A DNA stretch of 64,000 nt from Thiohalomonas denitrificans. Lineage in GTDB: Bacteria > Pseudomonadota > Gammaproteobacteria > Thiohalomonadales > Thiohalomonadaceae. The stretch is taken from positions 448,766-512,765 of the forward strand of contig NZ_FMWD01000001.1 of NCBI RefSeq assembly GCF_900102855.1, read 5' to 3'. Under the pieces are notes generated by a model. It made no database searches and had not been told where the DNA came from. It saw only the letters and a list, made by a program, of their open reading frames with translations. A program made the translations under genes and the position numbers. Every line of letters begins with the position of its first letter. Positions within the stretch are counted from its first letter, which is position 1. Positions 11,754 through 22,263 of this stretch are shown here, in pieces.

Positions 11754-13462
11754 TGCGATGCCTCCGCCACAGTCACGCCCAGCGAATCGATATCGTCGGG
11801 AGGGATATCGAGCAGCCGCAGGGCTCCCTCCATCACCCGTGCAAACACCGGGGCCGCCACCTGACCACCGAAATACTTGCCGGCACTTGGTTCGTCAATC
11901 ATCACCATCATCACCAATCGCGGACGGCTCGCCGGCGCCATGCCGGCAAATACCGCACTGTAGCGATCTTCGCTGTATCCGCCGACGATGGCTTTGTGCA
12001 CGGTCCCAGTTTTGCCAGCCACTCGGTATCCGGGCACTCGTGCGGCCCATCCGGTTCCTTCCGGGCTGACGACCGCTTCGAGCATCCCACGGACCTGACG
12101 CACAGTTTTCTGGTCAAGAGCGGCTCTACCGGAGGGGACCTCCCCCGCCTCCAGAGAGAGGAAACTGACCGGCCGCAGACGGCCATCACCGGCGATCACC
12201 GAATAGGCATTGGCCAGTTGCAGCGGTGTGACGGAGAGCCCATAGCCGTAGGAGATGGTGGCGCGGGTTACGTTACGCCACTCGTTCCAGCCGCTCAGGG
12301 TGCCGGCCGCTTCCCCGGGGAATCCGCTGCCACTGTCGATTCCGAGTCCCACCCGGCTGAAAGTCTTCCACAACTGTTCCGGCTCGAGGTCCAGGGCGAT
12401 GCGACTCGCCCCGACGTTACTCGATTTCTTGATCACGGTGGCGACATCAATCTCACCATAATTTTGATGATCCCGGATAGTGAAGCCTGCGAGTCGATAA
12501 TGGCCCGGCGAAGTGTCCACCGCGGTTTCCGGCTCGAAGCGGCCGGTCTCGAGAGCAGCCGCTATCGTAAAGGGCTTGACCGTCGACCCGGGCTCAAAGA
12601 CGTCGGTCACCGCCCGGTTGCGGTAGCGCCAGCTCACCAGGTCGCTGCGGTTGTTGGGGTTGTAGGCGGGCTGATTGACCATCGCCAGCACTTCGCCGGT
12701 ACGGGCATCGAGTACCACGGCCGAACCGCCCTTGGCCCTGTGGCGGCTAACCGCCGCCTTCAGTTCGCGATAAGCCAGATACTGAATGCGACGGTCGAGG
12801 CTGAGGGCGATGTCGCGACCGGGGCGGGGCTCCTCGATGCTCTCCACGTTGGCGATGGTCTGACCGAGTCGGTCTCTGATCACCCGTTTGCTGCCACTGT
12901 GGCCGCGCAGATAACGCTCAAACTGCAATTCGAGCCCTTCCTGGCCCTCATCATCGATGTTGGTGAAGCCCACCACGTGAGCGGAGACCTCACCGGTGGG
13001 ATAGTAGCGGCGATACTCCTTCTGGGCCGAAACCCCCGGGATCCCGAGTAGCAGTACTTTTTGCGCATCGGCCGGATTCATATGCCGCCGCAGGTAGACA
13101 AATTCACGACTGCGGCGCGACTCGACCTGTTCCGCCAGCCGCTGCGGCGCCATCTCCAGCGCGCGCGCCAATTCCGGCCAACGGTCGCGGGCCGTCATCA
13201 GTTTGGCAGGATTCACCCAGACGGACTGGACCGGCGTGCTCATCGCGAGCGGCTCCCCGTGCCGATCGGTAATCATGCCGCGATGCGCGGGAACCGAAAC
13301 CACTCGCAGGTGGCGGGCATCCCCCTGCTCCTGCAGGAACTGGCGGTCCACCACCTGCAAATCCACCGCGCGCCAGACGAGCCCGGCCATGACCAGACAC
13401 AATGTGCCCAGCACCACCGCGTAACGTCCCCGATAAAAGCGCACTGGATTGCTCTCGCTCAT
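11750..13462 (-). CDS. ftsI: Septal peptidoglycan transpeptidase FtsI (PBP3)
   Basis: 570 residues. Class B penicillin-binding protein that cross-links septal peptidoglycan with FtsW. Order: short cytoplasmic tail, one membrane segment at about 14-34, pedestal domain (RGMITDRHGEPLA), then the transpeptidase domain with the active-site serine tetrad STVK at 293-296, SSN at 347-349 and KTG at 484-486. All catalytic residues are intact. The start at 13462 overlaps the ftsL stop by four bases; longer in-frame reading upstream is the ftsL/rsmH shadow. Confidence 0.96.
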   Translation of the reverse strand: MSESNPVRFYRGRYAVVLGTLCLVMAGLVWRAVDLQVVDRQFLQEQGDARHLRVVSVPAHRGMITDRHGEPLAMSTPVQSVWVNPAKLMTARDRWPELARALEMAPQRLAEQVESRRSREFVYLRRHMNPADAQKVLLLGIPGVSAQKEYRRYYPTGEVSAHVVGFTNIDDEGQEGLELQFERYLRGHSGSKRVIRDRLGQTIANVESIEEPRPGRDIALSLDRRIQYLAYRELKAAVSRHRAKGGSAVVLDARTGEVLAMVNQPAYNPNNRSDLVSWRYRNRAVTDVFEPGSTVKPFTIAAALETGRFEPETAVDTSPGHYRLAGFTIRDHQNYGEIDVATVIKKSSNVGASRIALDLEPEQLWKTFSRVGLGIDSGSGFPGEAAGTLSGWNEWRNVTRATISYGYGLSVTPLQLANAYSVIAGDGRLRPVSFLSLEAGEVPSGRAALDQKTVRQVRGMLEAVVSPEGTGWAARVPGYRVAGKTGTVHKAIVGGYSEDRYSAVFAGMAPASRPRLVMMVMIDEPSAGKYFGGQVAAPVFARVMEGALRLLDIPPDDIDSLGVTVAEASQ

Positions 13463-13725
13463 GGTTCGACAATCACCACCGCACCGATCTGCGGCATTTG
13501 CATGCCAAGTTCCTCCCGGGCGACGCGCTCGATACGACCATCTGTCGCCCAGGTACTCTGTTCCAGCTGCAGCTGTCCCCACTTCACATTGAGCTGGTCC
13601 CGCACCTCGACTAGGTCCTGCAGCGCCACAAAGTGTTTGCGGGCTTCGTGGGTGGAGAACACGACTCCCAGAGCGGATACGAACACCGCAGCAGCGAGCA
13701 CCAGCACGGAGAGCCGCGCTGTCAT
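13459..13725 (-). CDS. ftsL: Cell division protein FtsL
   Basis: 88 residues. Small bitopic divisome protein acting with FtsB and FtsQ. One membrane segment at about 5-24, followed by a heptad-rich segment (leucine, valine and isoleucine spacing in [17 protein letters not shown]) that fits the expected periplasmic coiled coil, and the [11 protein letters not shown]-like end common to FtsL. Its position between rsmH and ftsI, with four-base overlaps on both sides, supports the call despite low sequence conservation in the family. Confidence 0.9.
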   Translation of the reverse strand: MTARLSVLVLAAAVFVSALGVVFSTHEARKHFVALQDLVEVRDQLNVKWGQLQLEQSTWATDGRIERVAREELGMQMPQIGAVVIVEP

Positions 13726-14663
13726 GCCACCCGCTCCGCGACCCGCAACACGGCACTGCGTGCCCGCGGATTGCGCTCCAGTTCCTCTTTACCCGCGCGT
13801 ACCGGTTTGCCGATCACCTTGAGTTGCGGCTGGAAATGGCTGGCCTGTACGGGAAAATCCGGGGGCAGTTCATCACGACCGCTCGCCTCGTCCCGCATGA
13901 AACGCTTGACCCGGCGGTCTTCCAGCGAGTGGAAACTGATCACGGCCAGTCGACCACCGGGAGCCAGCAGCTCCACCGTCTGCCCGAGCACCGCCTCCAA
14001 CTCCTCCAGCTCGCGATTGATGTAAATCCGGATGGCCTGAAACGAACGAGTCGCCGGATGGCGGTCCCGCTCCCAGCGGGGATGCGCCTTGGCGATCACA
14101 TCCGCGAGATGTGCCGTAGTCTTTATCGGACCCGCTTCCTCCCGGGTTCGCACGATGGCGCGGGCAATGCGTTTGGCGTAACGCTCATCGCCGTACTCTT
14201 TGAGAACGTCGGCGATTTCCCGATCGGACGCCCGTGCCAGCCAATCGGCGGCACTCTCGCCCGACGCCGGGTCCATACGCATATCGAGAGGGCCCTCGGT
14301 CCGGAAGCTGAAACCCCGGCGGGCATCATCGAGCTGGGGCGAGGAGACGCCCAGGTCCAGAAAAATTCCCCGAATCCTGCCGCTCCATCCCCGCTTCGCC
14401 GCTTCCTCGGCCAGCATGGTGTAGCTCCCCCTTACGATGGCGAATCGATCATCGCTCCCGAATCGCTGTCGGGCCGCCTCGACCGCTTCCGGATCCTTGT
14501 CGGTCGCCAGCAGGCGCCCGTCCGGTCCCAACCGTTCGAGAATGGCCGCCGCGTGCCCGCCGCGCCCGAAAGTCCCATCGAGATAGATGCCCTCGGGGCG
14601 GATATTCAGAGCAGCCAGTGCTTCCTCGAGAAGTACCGGCGCGTGTTGATTCTTTTCAGCCAT
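13722..14663 (-). CDS. rsmH: 16S rRNA m4C1402 methyltransferase RsmH
   Basis: 313 residues. Methylates N4 of C1402 in the ribosomal P site using S-adenosylmethionine. The N-terminus [10 protein letters not shown] and the SAM loop [11 protein letters not shown] are the family hallmarks; the [13 protein letters not shown] motif near the C-terminus is also present. Three bases separate its start from the mraZ stop. Confidence 0.97.
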   Translation of the reverse strand: MAEKNQHAPVLLEEALAALNIRPEGIYLDGTFGRGGHAAAILERLGPDGRLLATDKDPEAVEAARQRFGSDDRFAIVRGSYTMLAEEAAKRGWSGRIRGIFLDLGVSSPQLDDARRGFSFRTEGPLDMRMDPASGESAADWLARASDREIADVLKEYGDERYAKRIARAIVRTREEAGPIKTTAHLADVIAKAHPRWERDRHPATRSFQAIRIYINRELEELEAVLGQTVELLAPGGRLAVISFHSLEDRRVKRFMRDEASGRDELPPDFPVQASHFQPQLKVIGKPVRAGKEELERNPRARSAVLRVAERVA

Positions 14664-14666
14664 TGT

Positions 14667-15128
14667 TCAGAGGGACAGCGATTCGAGTTCCGCGGGCAAC
14701 TCGCCGTCGGCGACCGTCTCCTCGGCCAGCCATTCGTCCCGCTTCTGCTGCCACAGCTGTTCGTCCCAGATCTCGAATTTCTTGCCCTGTCCAATCAGCA
14801 CGATGCGCTTTTCGAGGCCCGCGTACTGCCGCAAGGGCGGGGGCAGCAGCAGGCGGCCGTTGCCATCCATATCGACATCGGAAGCGTGTCCCATCAAAAG
14901 CCGCTGCACACGGCGCGCCTGAGGATTGAAGGTGGGCAGCGCATCGAGTTTGCGCTCGATTGCCTCCCACTCAGGCAGGGGATAAAGAAGCAGGCAGCGC
15001 TCGTCCGTGTCGATGGTCGCAACCAGTTGGCCCTCGCACCGTTCGGACAAACGCTCGCGATAGCGGCTCGGAATGGCCATCCGCCCCTTGGTGTCGAGAT
15101 TAAGTTCTGCCACTCCCCTGAACAGCAC
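14667..15128 (-). CDS. mraZ: Transcriptional regulator MraZ
   Basis: 153 residues from a GTG start at 15128. AbrB-like double-looped regulator that binds direct repeats in front of its own operon. Two copies of the domain can be seen: LNLDTKGRMAIPSRYRE near the N-terminus and VDMDGNGRLLLPPPLR in the middle. The start was set so the protein begins just before FRGVAELNLD, matching the normal MraZ N-terminus. A longer in-frame reading would run through the promoter and operator and is rejected. Confidence 0.93.
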   Translation of the reverse strand: MLFRGVAELNLDTKGRMAIPSRYRERLSERCEGQLVATIDTDERCLLLYPLPEWEAIERKLDALPTFNPQARRVQRLLMGHASDVDMDGNGRLLLPPPLRQYAGLEKRIVLIGQGKKFEIWDEQLWQQKRDEWLAEETVADGELPAELESLSL

Positions 15129-15150
15129 CGGTATCGCCCTCGGGGACTTT

Positions 15151-15180
15151 GCCCCACTTTGATCCACTTTGATCCACGCA
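15151..15180 (-). promoter_or_regulatory. MraZ operator: three 10-bp direct repeats
   Basis: On the minus strand three head-to-tail units GTGGATCAAA, GTGGATCAAA and GTGGGGCAAA follow one another. They give TGGAT, TGGAT and TGGGG boxes each separated by the spacer CAAAG. MraZ is known to bind TGGGN-type boxes with five-base spacers, one per helical turn, ahead of mraZ. The array lies between the predicted transcription start and the mraZ GTG, so binding should repress the whole dcw operon. Confidence 0.8.
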
Positions 15181-15185
15181 ACCAC

Positions 15186-15215
15186 ACTATAGGTAGGCCC
15201 TAACCGGAGTGTCAA
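15186..15215 (-). promoter_or_regulatory. Predicted dcw (Pmra) promoter
   Basis: A perfect sigma-70 -35 box TTGACA (15210-15215) and a -10 box TATAGT (15186-15191) are separated by 18 bases on the minus strand. The start of transcription would fall near 15179, directly at the upstream edge of the MraZ repeats. This is the strongest promoter-like sequence seen in the window. Confidence 0.75.
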
Positions 15216-15429
15216 GCAAATACGGGCCGTAAAATGGGAGATTCCTACTTATTTCACAGTTACTTACGTGAAGTGGGACGTGGTGGACGATAGGTGGGAA
15301 ATAATTCCGGACAATGTACGTTTGGCAATCAGCCGCTTGCTGATCAAACCTAAAGTAGATTGTAAAGTTAGGGAGGAAGGGGCGGACTGAGTGCCGAAAT
15401 GCCGGGCCGACGGGCAATAACCCGCACCT
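15216..15429. other. Intergenic region between dcw promoter and rnpB
   Basis: About 210 bases, more AT-rich than its surroundings, lying between the predicted dcw promoter and the rnpB 3' end (both on the minus strand). It contains several TGGGA/GTGGG words on the plus strand near 15236-15300 (for example ATGGGAG, AGTGGGACG, AGGTGGGAAA) that could be further, less regular MraZ-like boxes, but no consistent ten-base spacing was seen. No gene is supported here. Confidence 0.4.
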
Positions 15430-15465
15430 GAAAAGAAAAAAGGAGGAAGCCGGCCTGTAAGCCGG
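15430..15465 (-). terminator. Probable rnpB terminator
   Basis: On the minus strand the sequence CCGGC-6-GCCGG (15450-15465) can form a short stem and is followed by CTTCCTCC and a run of six T, then C and four T. The stem overlaps the RNase P 3' end, so it could fold either as part of helix P1 or as a weak terminator hairpin. Confidence 0.4.
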
Positions 15466-15812
15466 GTTCTGTCGGGGACAGTCATTCATCTGGGCGACAC
15501 GTCACCGTGCGCCTCAAGCGACCTACCCGGGAACCGTGCGGGCCACACGCGGCGATCGAAATCGCCTGTTCCCCTATTTGGTCTTGCTCCGGGTGGGGTT
15601 TACCTTTGCCGCGGCGTGTTACCACCCGCGCGGTGCGCTCTTACCGCACCTTTTCACCCTTACCTGTGCGCCTCCCGTGGAGGGCCATCGGCGGTAATTT
15701 TCTGCGGCACTTTCCATCGGCTCTCGCCGCCCAGGCGTTACCTGGCACCCTGCCCTGCGGAGCCCGGACTTTCCTCCACACACGAGGTGCAGCGACTGTC
15801 CGGCCGACTTCC
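15443..15812 (-). ncRNA. rnpB: RNase P RNA (M1 RNA, bacterial type A)
   Basis: About 370 bases. Catalytic RNA that trims the 5' leader of tRNA precursors with the RnpA protein. On the minus strand the 5' part reads GGACAGTCGC and then GAGGAAAGTCCGGGCTCC, the highly conserved P3-P4 core, and the 3' part has GACAGAACCCGGCTTA. The two ends pair (GGAAG-CGGCC with GGCCG-CTTCC), forming helix P1, which sets the limits given. Location between mraZ and rsmI is known from other Gammaproteobacteria such as Pseudomonas. Ends may be off by a few bases. Confidence 0.95.
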
Positions 15813-15820
15813 GGAGGGTT

Positions 15821-15848
15821 AGTCTCCGGATTTCGGGGAAAGTTGCAA
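15821..15848 (-). promoter_or_regulatory. Candidate rnpB promoter
   Basis: A TTGCAA -35-like box (15843-15848) and a weak GAGACT -10-like box (15821-15826) with 16 bases between them place a transcription start close to the predicted RNA 5' end at 15812. The -10 match is poor, so this is tentative. Confidence 0.3.
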
Positions 15849-15860
15849 GGGTTTACTGCA

Positions 15861-15993
15861 AGTGGCGAGTAACTAGTTGCTAGTTGCTAGGAACTGCTCC
15901 TCAAGAGTAGTAGCTAGTAGCGAGTGACTGGTTGCTGGCAACTGCCCCTCGCCACTAGCCCCTCGCCACTAGCCACTAGCCACTAGCCACTAG
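15861..15993. repeat. Heptad tandem-repeat tract at the rsmI 3' end
   Basis: The right part is a run of seven-base units (CCACTAG, repeated, with GCCCCTC variants); the left part carries the opposite orientation (TAGTTGC, AGTGGCG), so the tract can fold back on itself. The rsmI stop codon TAG (15976-15978, minus strand) and its last residues LVASG are encoded by the repeat. The same heptad family recurs near 21761, 52503, 59967-60281 and 61455. Confidence 0.85.
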
Positions 15994-16818
15994 AAACTGA
16001 TAAACCGCATTCTTTTTCGCCCCAGTGATCTTCGCGGTCAATGCTGCGGCCTGTTTCACCGGCAGCTCGTCGGCGAGAATAGTGGCGATTCGCTCTACCT
16101 CTTCATCGAGTTCTCCGGATTTGGCCGGGGCACCTTCGACCACCAGCACGAATTCGCCTCTCCGCTGGTTGGGGTCGGCACCGACGAAGTCGCACAGCCC
16201 GGCCAGGCTGTTGTGGTGGACGGTTTCAAAGGTCTTGGTCAGTTCCCGGCACAGCGTCGCCCGCCGTTCACCACCGAGTACCCGGGCCATATCCGCCAAT
16301 GCCGCCTCGATTCGGTGGGGCGCCTCAAAGAACACCAGCGTGGCCGTCCATTCGCGCAACCGTTCCAGTTCATTGCTCCGCTGACCCGGCTTGGGCGGCA
16401 GAAAACCGACGAACAGGAAGCGGTCAGTAGGCAGCCCCGCCACCGAGAGGCCGGCGATGGGGGCACTGGGTCCGGGAATCGGGACGACACGCAAGCCGGC
16501 TTCGAGGGCGGCGCGGGTCAGGTGGTAGCCGGGATCGCTGACCAGAGGCGTCCCGGCATCGGAAATCAGGGCAACGGACTCTCCGGATACGATCTTCTCG
16601 ATCAGTTCGGGCCCGAGGCGCCATTCATTATGCTCATGGAAAGGGATGAGCGGCGTGTCGATCCCGAAATCACGCAGCAGTGGCGTACTGCGCCGGGTAT
16701 CCTCGGCTGCAATCCGGTCGACCCCCTTGAGGGTTTCTATGGCGCGCGGCGACATATCACCCCGGTTGCCGATAGGGGTCGCCACTACATAGAGAATCCC
16801 CGCTTCAATTGACACCAT
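15976..16818 (-). CDS. rsmI: 16S rRNA 2'-O-methyltransferase RsmI
   Basis: 280 residues. Methylates the ribose of C1402, the same nucleotide that RsmH (encoded nearby) methylates on the base. Tetrapyrrole-methylase fold with the N-terminus GILYVVATPIGNRGDMSPRA, then AEDTRRSTPLLRDFGI and the ALISDAGTPLVSDPGY segment typical of the family. The last five residues come from a heptad repeat tract, so the original C-terminus may have been slightly different. Divergent from lpoA. Confidence 0.95.
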   Translation of the reverse strand: MVSIEAGILYVVATPIGNRGDMSPRAIETLKGVDRIAAEDTRRSTPLLRDFGIDTPLIPFHEHNEWRLGPELIEKIVSGESVALISDAGTPLVSDPGYHLTRAALEAGLRVVPIPGPSAPIAGLSVAGLPTDRFLFVGFLPPKPGQRSNELERLREWTATLVFFEAPHRIEAALADMARVLGGERRATLCRELTKTFETVHHNSLAGLCDFVGADPNQRRGEFVLVVEGAPAKSGELDEEVERIATILADELPVKQAAALTAKITGAKKNAVYQFLVASG

Positions 16819-16878
16819 CTCACCCCATTAACATACTGTGTCTTTCCGCACGGCGTACGATTCCCCGCCGCCTTATGA

Positions 16879-16905
16879 TTGACCCCGCAAACTACTAACT
16901 ATACA
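16879..16905 (+). promoter_or_regulatory. Candidate lpoA promoter very close to the start codon
   Basis: TTGACC (16879-16884) and TATACA (16900-16905) are separated by 15 bases, slightly short of ideal. Transcription would begin at or next to the lpoA ATG at 16911, and no ribosome site is visible before that ATG, which would make a leaderless or near-leaderless mRNA. Confidence 0.35.
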
Positions 16906-16910
16906 TATCT

Positions 16911-18768
16911 ATGCGCGCGATTTTCAGGTTAGTGCCAGTACTGGTCCTTTTAGCCGGCTGTGCCGGAGCTCCGGTAACGCCCGAGCCGGCTTCCGACAGA
17001 ACGGCCGCCGAGGAGGCGCTGCAATCGGGTGACTATCACGCGGCTGCCCGTCTTTTCGAAGGCCTCGCCGAACAGGCCCGGTCCCCGCAACGTGAGGAGT
17101 ACCGTCTGAAAGCCGCACAGGCCCTTATCCAGGCGGGACTAGCCGGTCCGGCGACCCGTCTCTTGCAGTCGGTCGACAGCAGCAGACTCCCGGCAGACCT
17201 CGCCATGCAGCACCAGCTGCTCCAGGCCACGGTGGTAGTGTCGGAGGATCCGGATCTGGCGCTTTCCCTGCTCGCCCGGCCCGCCGCACCGGAGAACGAA
17301 ACCGCCCTGCACGCACGGTTCCACCAACTCCGTGCGCGCGCCTTCAGTGAACTCGGCAATCACCTGGACGCAGCCCGCGAATCGATCCAGAGAGAACTCT
17401 TTCTCACCGACATAAAGGATATCGAAGCCAACCAGCTGGTTATTTGGGAAGCACTTTCCAACCTGTCCAATCAGGCGCTGGAGCAGCTGCGCGTACGTCC
17501 GCCGCCCAGCGTGCTGAGCGGCTGGATGGAACTGGCACGCATCGCCAAGGATACCGAGCAGCCGGCCGTTCGGATTGCCGAACGCATTGATGAATGGCGG
17601 CAGCGCTATCCCGGCCACCCGGTCCTCGAGCCGATGCTGAAAGCCATCGAGATCAAAAGCAAGGCATTGGCGCTACAGCCGGGCCATATCGCCGTCCTGT
17701 TGCCCCTGGACGGTCGCTTCGCGCAGGCAGCGGAAGCGATTCGTGACGGCATCCTGGCGGCCTATTACGACAGTGCCCAACGACACAATGTCACCCTTCG
17801 CTTTTACGATGAAGGCTCCCCGGATGAAGTTCTGGCTCGCTACGATACGGCAGTAAACCAAGGCGCCGAATTCGTCATCGGGCCGCTGGGAAAGGAGGCG
17901 GTCCGTATCCTCGCCCGGGAGGAGCAACTGCCGGTACCGACCATTGCCCTCAACCATGCGGAGCCGTCTGCCTCCGAATCGCTGTTCCAGTTCAGCCTGG
18001 CGCCGGAGACGGAGGCGCGCCAGATCGCCGAACTAGCCTGGCTCGAGGGCCATAACAATGCGGCGGTTCTGGCACCCGCGGGGGCCTGGGGCGATCGGGT
18101 ACGGGAATCATTCCTGCAGCGCTGGGAAGAGCTCGGTGGCACGATTGCATCGACCTCCGAATACGATGCGGAACAGAGCGATTTCTCCGACCCCATCAAG
18201 AGAATGTTAAGCATTGATGCAAGCGAAAGGCGCAGCATGGCCGTACGGGATGTCATCGGCCGGCAGGTCGAATTCGAGGCGTATCGACGCCAGGATGTCG
18301 ATTTTGTATTCCTCGCCGCTTTTCCCCGCCAGGCGCGACTCATTCGTCCTCAACTCCGCTACCACCGTGCCATCGGGCTCCCGATCTATGCCACTTCACA
18401 TGTCTATGCCGGCCATGTTGACCCGGCCCAGGACCGGGACATGGAGGGCATCATCTTCGGTGACACCCCCTGGACGTTGAACGCCGAAACGTCCCATGCC
18501 CCGCTTCGCCAGAAAGTCCGTACGGTGTTGAAGCGGCATACGGGTTCGCTGCAGCGGCTGGTGGCACTGGGTCTGGATGCCTATCTCCTGGTGCCGCGTC
18601 TGAGCCTACTGGATAGCTATCCCAATGACCGTTTTCAGGGTGAGACCGGCAATCTCCACGTCGCCCCTGATAACCGTATCCAGCGACAATTGGTCTGGGC
18701 ACGATTCAAACACGGCGAACCGCAGGTACTGCCCCGCACCCTGTTTGCCGAGCCGATCGAAGCCGACG

Positions 18769-18782
<14 letters not shown>
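16911..18782 (+). CDS. lpoA: Outer membrane lipoprotein LpoA, activator of PBP1a
   Basis: 623 residues. Reaches from the outer membrane through the peptidoglycan to switch on the synthase PBP1a. A lipoprotein signal with lipobox LLAGC (cysteine 17) opens the protein. The N-terminal part (about 30-240) is helical and TPR-like; the C-terminal part from about 258 (GHIAVLLPLDGRFAQAAEAI) has the periplasmic binding protein-like fold of the LppC family. It is followed by yraN, diaA and dolP in the same order as in Escherichia coli. Confidence 0.94.
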
Positions 18783-20334
<1,552 letters not shown>

Positions 20335-20344
20335 TACCGCGCAA

Positions 20345-21739
20345 TTGAATAATTCTCAGCTGACCAACGACCAGCAGCAGCAACTCCTGGAAATCCTCGG
20401 ATCGAAAGGGCTGCTACTGGAAACTGCGGACCGCTGGACCTACGGCTATGACAACAGTCGCCGGCACTGCACTCCCCTTGCCGTCGCCTTGCCCACAACC
20501 GTCGCCCAGGTCGTCGCCGTGGTGGCCCTGTGTAACGAAACGGACCTTTCACTGGTGGTACGCGGTCGCGGCACCGGCACTGCTGGCGCGGCGGTCCCCG
20601 TCGCAGGGGGACTGGTGCTCTCCACTGAACGACTTGACCGGATCATCAAGGTGGACCCGGACAACCGGGTCCTGGTGGTGCAGCCGGGGGCAACCAACCA
20701 GGCCGTCCAACAGGCCGCAGCTGAGCACGGCTTCTTCTGGCCCCCGGATCCCACCAGTGCTGCCGTCTGCACGATCGGCGGCAATCTCGCCTGCAACGCC
20801 GCCGGCCCCCGGGCCGTCAAGTACGGCACTCCACGCGAGAATACCCTGGGGTTGCGCGGGGTGACCGGGGATGGCCGCCCGCTGCGTACCGGCGTTTACA
20901 CCACCAAAGGAGTGGTCGGCTACGACTTGACCCGCCTGCTGTTGGGATCCGAAGGTACACTCGGCGTGATTACCGAGGCCACCTTGAAGCTGACACCGCT
21001 TCCCGAAGCGCGCCGGACGCTGCGAGCCCTTTACCGGGGTACCCGGGCCGCGGCTGAAGCGGTCGCCCGCATCATGGCCCAACCGATCACCCCCTGTGCC
21101 CTGGAATTCATGGATGAAGGTGCCATCGGCATGATCCGCAACTATTCCGAAGTCACCATCCCGGAAGAGGTCGGGGCCCTGTTGATGATCGAGGTGGATG
21201 GTCCGGCGGAGTGTATCGAGCACGCCGCCACTGCAGTGGCGGAAGCCGCCCGCAACAGCGACTGCCTGGAGCTGACCGAAGCGCGCAACGCCCAGGAGAT
21301 TCGGGCACTTTGGCAGATGCGCAAGGCCCTTTCACCGGCGCTGCGGAACGTAGCCCCCAAAAAGATCAACGAAGACGTCGTCGTGCCGGTCTCCCGCATG
21401 CCCGACCTGATCGACGGCCTGAACGACCTGGGACGCCGCTACGGCATCACCATCGTCAACTTCGGCCACGCCGGCAACGGCAATATCCATGTCAATCTGC
21501 TGGTCGATCCGGATGATCCGAATCAGATGGGCGCCGCGGCCGAGTGCCTCTCCGACATCTTCAATATGGTATTGGCCCTCGATGGCACCCTCTCGGGGGA
21601 ACATGGCATCGGCCTCGACAAACGCGACTATGTCGTGCGTGAAACCGACCCCGTCGCCCTCGACCTCATGCATCGCATCAAGGCCCAGTTCGACCCGACG
21701 GGTATCCTCAATCCCGGCAAGAAGCTCCCGCCGCTTTGA
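20345..21739 (+). CDS. FAD-linked oxidase, GlcD / D-lactate dehydrogenase type
   Basis: 464 residues if the TTG at 20345 is the start; no ATG or clear ribosome site exists before the conserved domain, and a TTG at 20306 inside dolP is an alternative. Vanillyl-alcohol-oxidase family: FAD-binding half with RGRGTGTAGAAVPVAGG and NLACNAAGPRAVKYG, then the FAD-oxidase C-terminal half with FGHAGNGNIHVN and the GEHGIG motif (SGEHGIGLDKRDY). Members oxidise D-lactate, glycolate or D-2-hydroxyglutarate; the substrate cannot be read from the sequence. No GlcE/GlcF partner is adjacent. Confidence 0.88.
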   Translation: MNNSQLTNDQQQQLLEILGSKGLLLETADRWTYGYDNSRRHCTPLAVALPTTVAQVVAVVALCNETDLSLVVRGRGTGTAGAAVPVAGGLVLSTERLDRIIKVDPDNRVLVVQPGATNQAVQQAAAEHGFFWPPDPTSAAVCTIGGNLACNAAGPRAVKYGTPRENTLGLRGVTGDGRPLRTGVYTTKGVVGYDLTRLLLGSEGTLGVITEATLKLTPLPEARRTLRALYRGTRAAAEAVARIMAQPITPCALEFMDEGAIGMIRNYSEVTIPEEVGALLMIEVDGPAECIEHAATAVAEAARNSDCLELTEARNAQEIRALWQMRKALSPALRNVAPKKINEDVVVPVSRMPDLIDGLNDLGRRYGITIVNFGHAGNGNIHVNLLVDPDDPNQMGAAAECLSDIFNMVLALDGTLSGEHGIGLDKRDYVVRETDPVALDLMHRIKAQFDPTGILNPGKKLPPL

Positions 21740-21760
21740 CGGGCCCGCAGAGCCTCCTGG

Positions 21761-21796
21761 CTACTCGCTACTCGCCACTAGCTACTCATTACTCAC
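21761..21796. repeat. Heptad repeat tract at the sspB 3' end
   Basis: CTACTCG, CTACTCG, CCACTAG, CTACTCA and TTACTCA units lie head to tail between the oxidase stop and the sspB stop. The sspB stop TGA (21793-21795, minus strand) falls inside the last unit. Same family as the tract at 15861-15993. Confidence 0.75.
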
Positions 21797-22188
21797 TTGA
21801 CGACCTTAAGGCTGGGACGCTTCGGCTTATCATCGCCATCCCCTCCGCCGGGAGGTGATGGGGGCGGCTGATCGCCGCCCTCCTCATCCGTGAAAACCAT
21901 CCCTTTTCCGTTCTCGCGAGCATAGATCGCAAGCACGGCCATGATGGGCACGCTGACCTGCATCGGACTACCGGAGAAGCGTGCATCCAGCAATACCCAA
22001 TCATTGCCCAATTCCAGATTTCGGATGGCCGAGGGGCTTACATTAAAAACGATTTTTCCATTTTCCACGAACTGCTCGGGGACCTGGACATTCTCCTGTT
22101 CGGCATCCACCAGTAGATACGGCGTCATACCATTGTCGAGAATCCACTCATAGAGAGCGCGCAGTAAATAGGGACGGCTTGGAGTCAT
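21793..22188 (-). CDS. sspB: ClpXP specificity adaptor SspB
   Basis: 131 residues. Delivers ssrA-tagged and other substrates to the ClpXP protease. Body MTPSRPYLLRALYEWILDNG followed by TPYLLVDAE and VFNVSPSAIRNLELGNDWV, all family signatures, then a proline and glycine-rich flexible linker and a short C-terminal tail (PKRPSLKVVK) that corresponds to the ClpX-binding peptide. Lies downstream of sspA, as usual. Confidence 0.94.
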   Translation of the reverse strand: MTPSRPYLLRALYEWILDNGMTPYLLVDAEQENVQVPEQFVENGKIVFNVSPSAIRNLELGNDWVLLDARFSGSPMQVSVPIMAVLAIYARENGKGMVFTDEEGGDQPPPSPPGGGDGDDKPKRPSLKVVK

Positions 22189-22230
22189 GGCAACTCTGGA
22201 TTGGGATTGGAACGAAGGATGGCAGTGCGG

Positions 22231-22253
22231 GTGCGGGGCCGTTTGCCCCGCAC
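22231..22253. other. Perfect stem-loop between sspA and sspB
   Basis: GTGCGGGGC, five-base loop, GCCCCGCAC: a nine-base-pair stem in the 75-base gap between the two genes. There is no T-run on either side, so it is more likely an mRNA stability or attenuation structure than a simple terminator. Confidence 0.5.
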
Positions 22254-22263
22254 CATTCGGACT

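Noticed and set aside
11507-13051. 514-codon plus-strand frame over murE and ftsI
   Set aside because: Antisense shadow; crosses two intact genes and has no recognisable motif or ribosome site.
15507-15872. 121-codon open frame over 15507-15872
   Set aside because: Antisense to the RNase P RNA, whose conserved core and pairing ends are clear.
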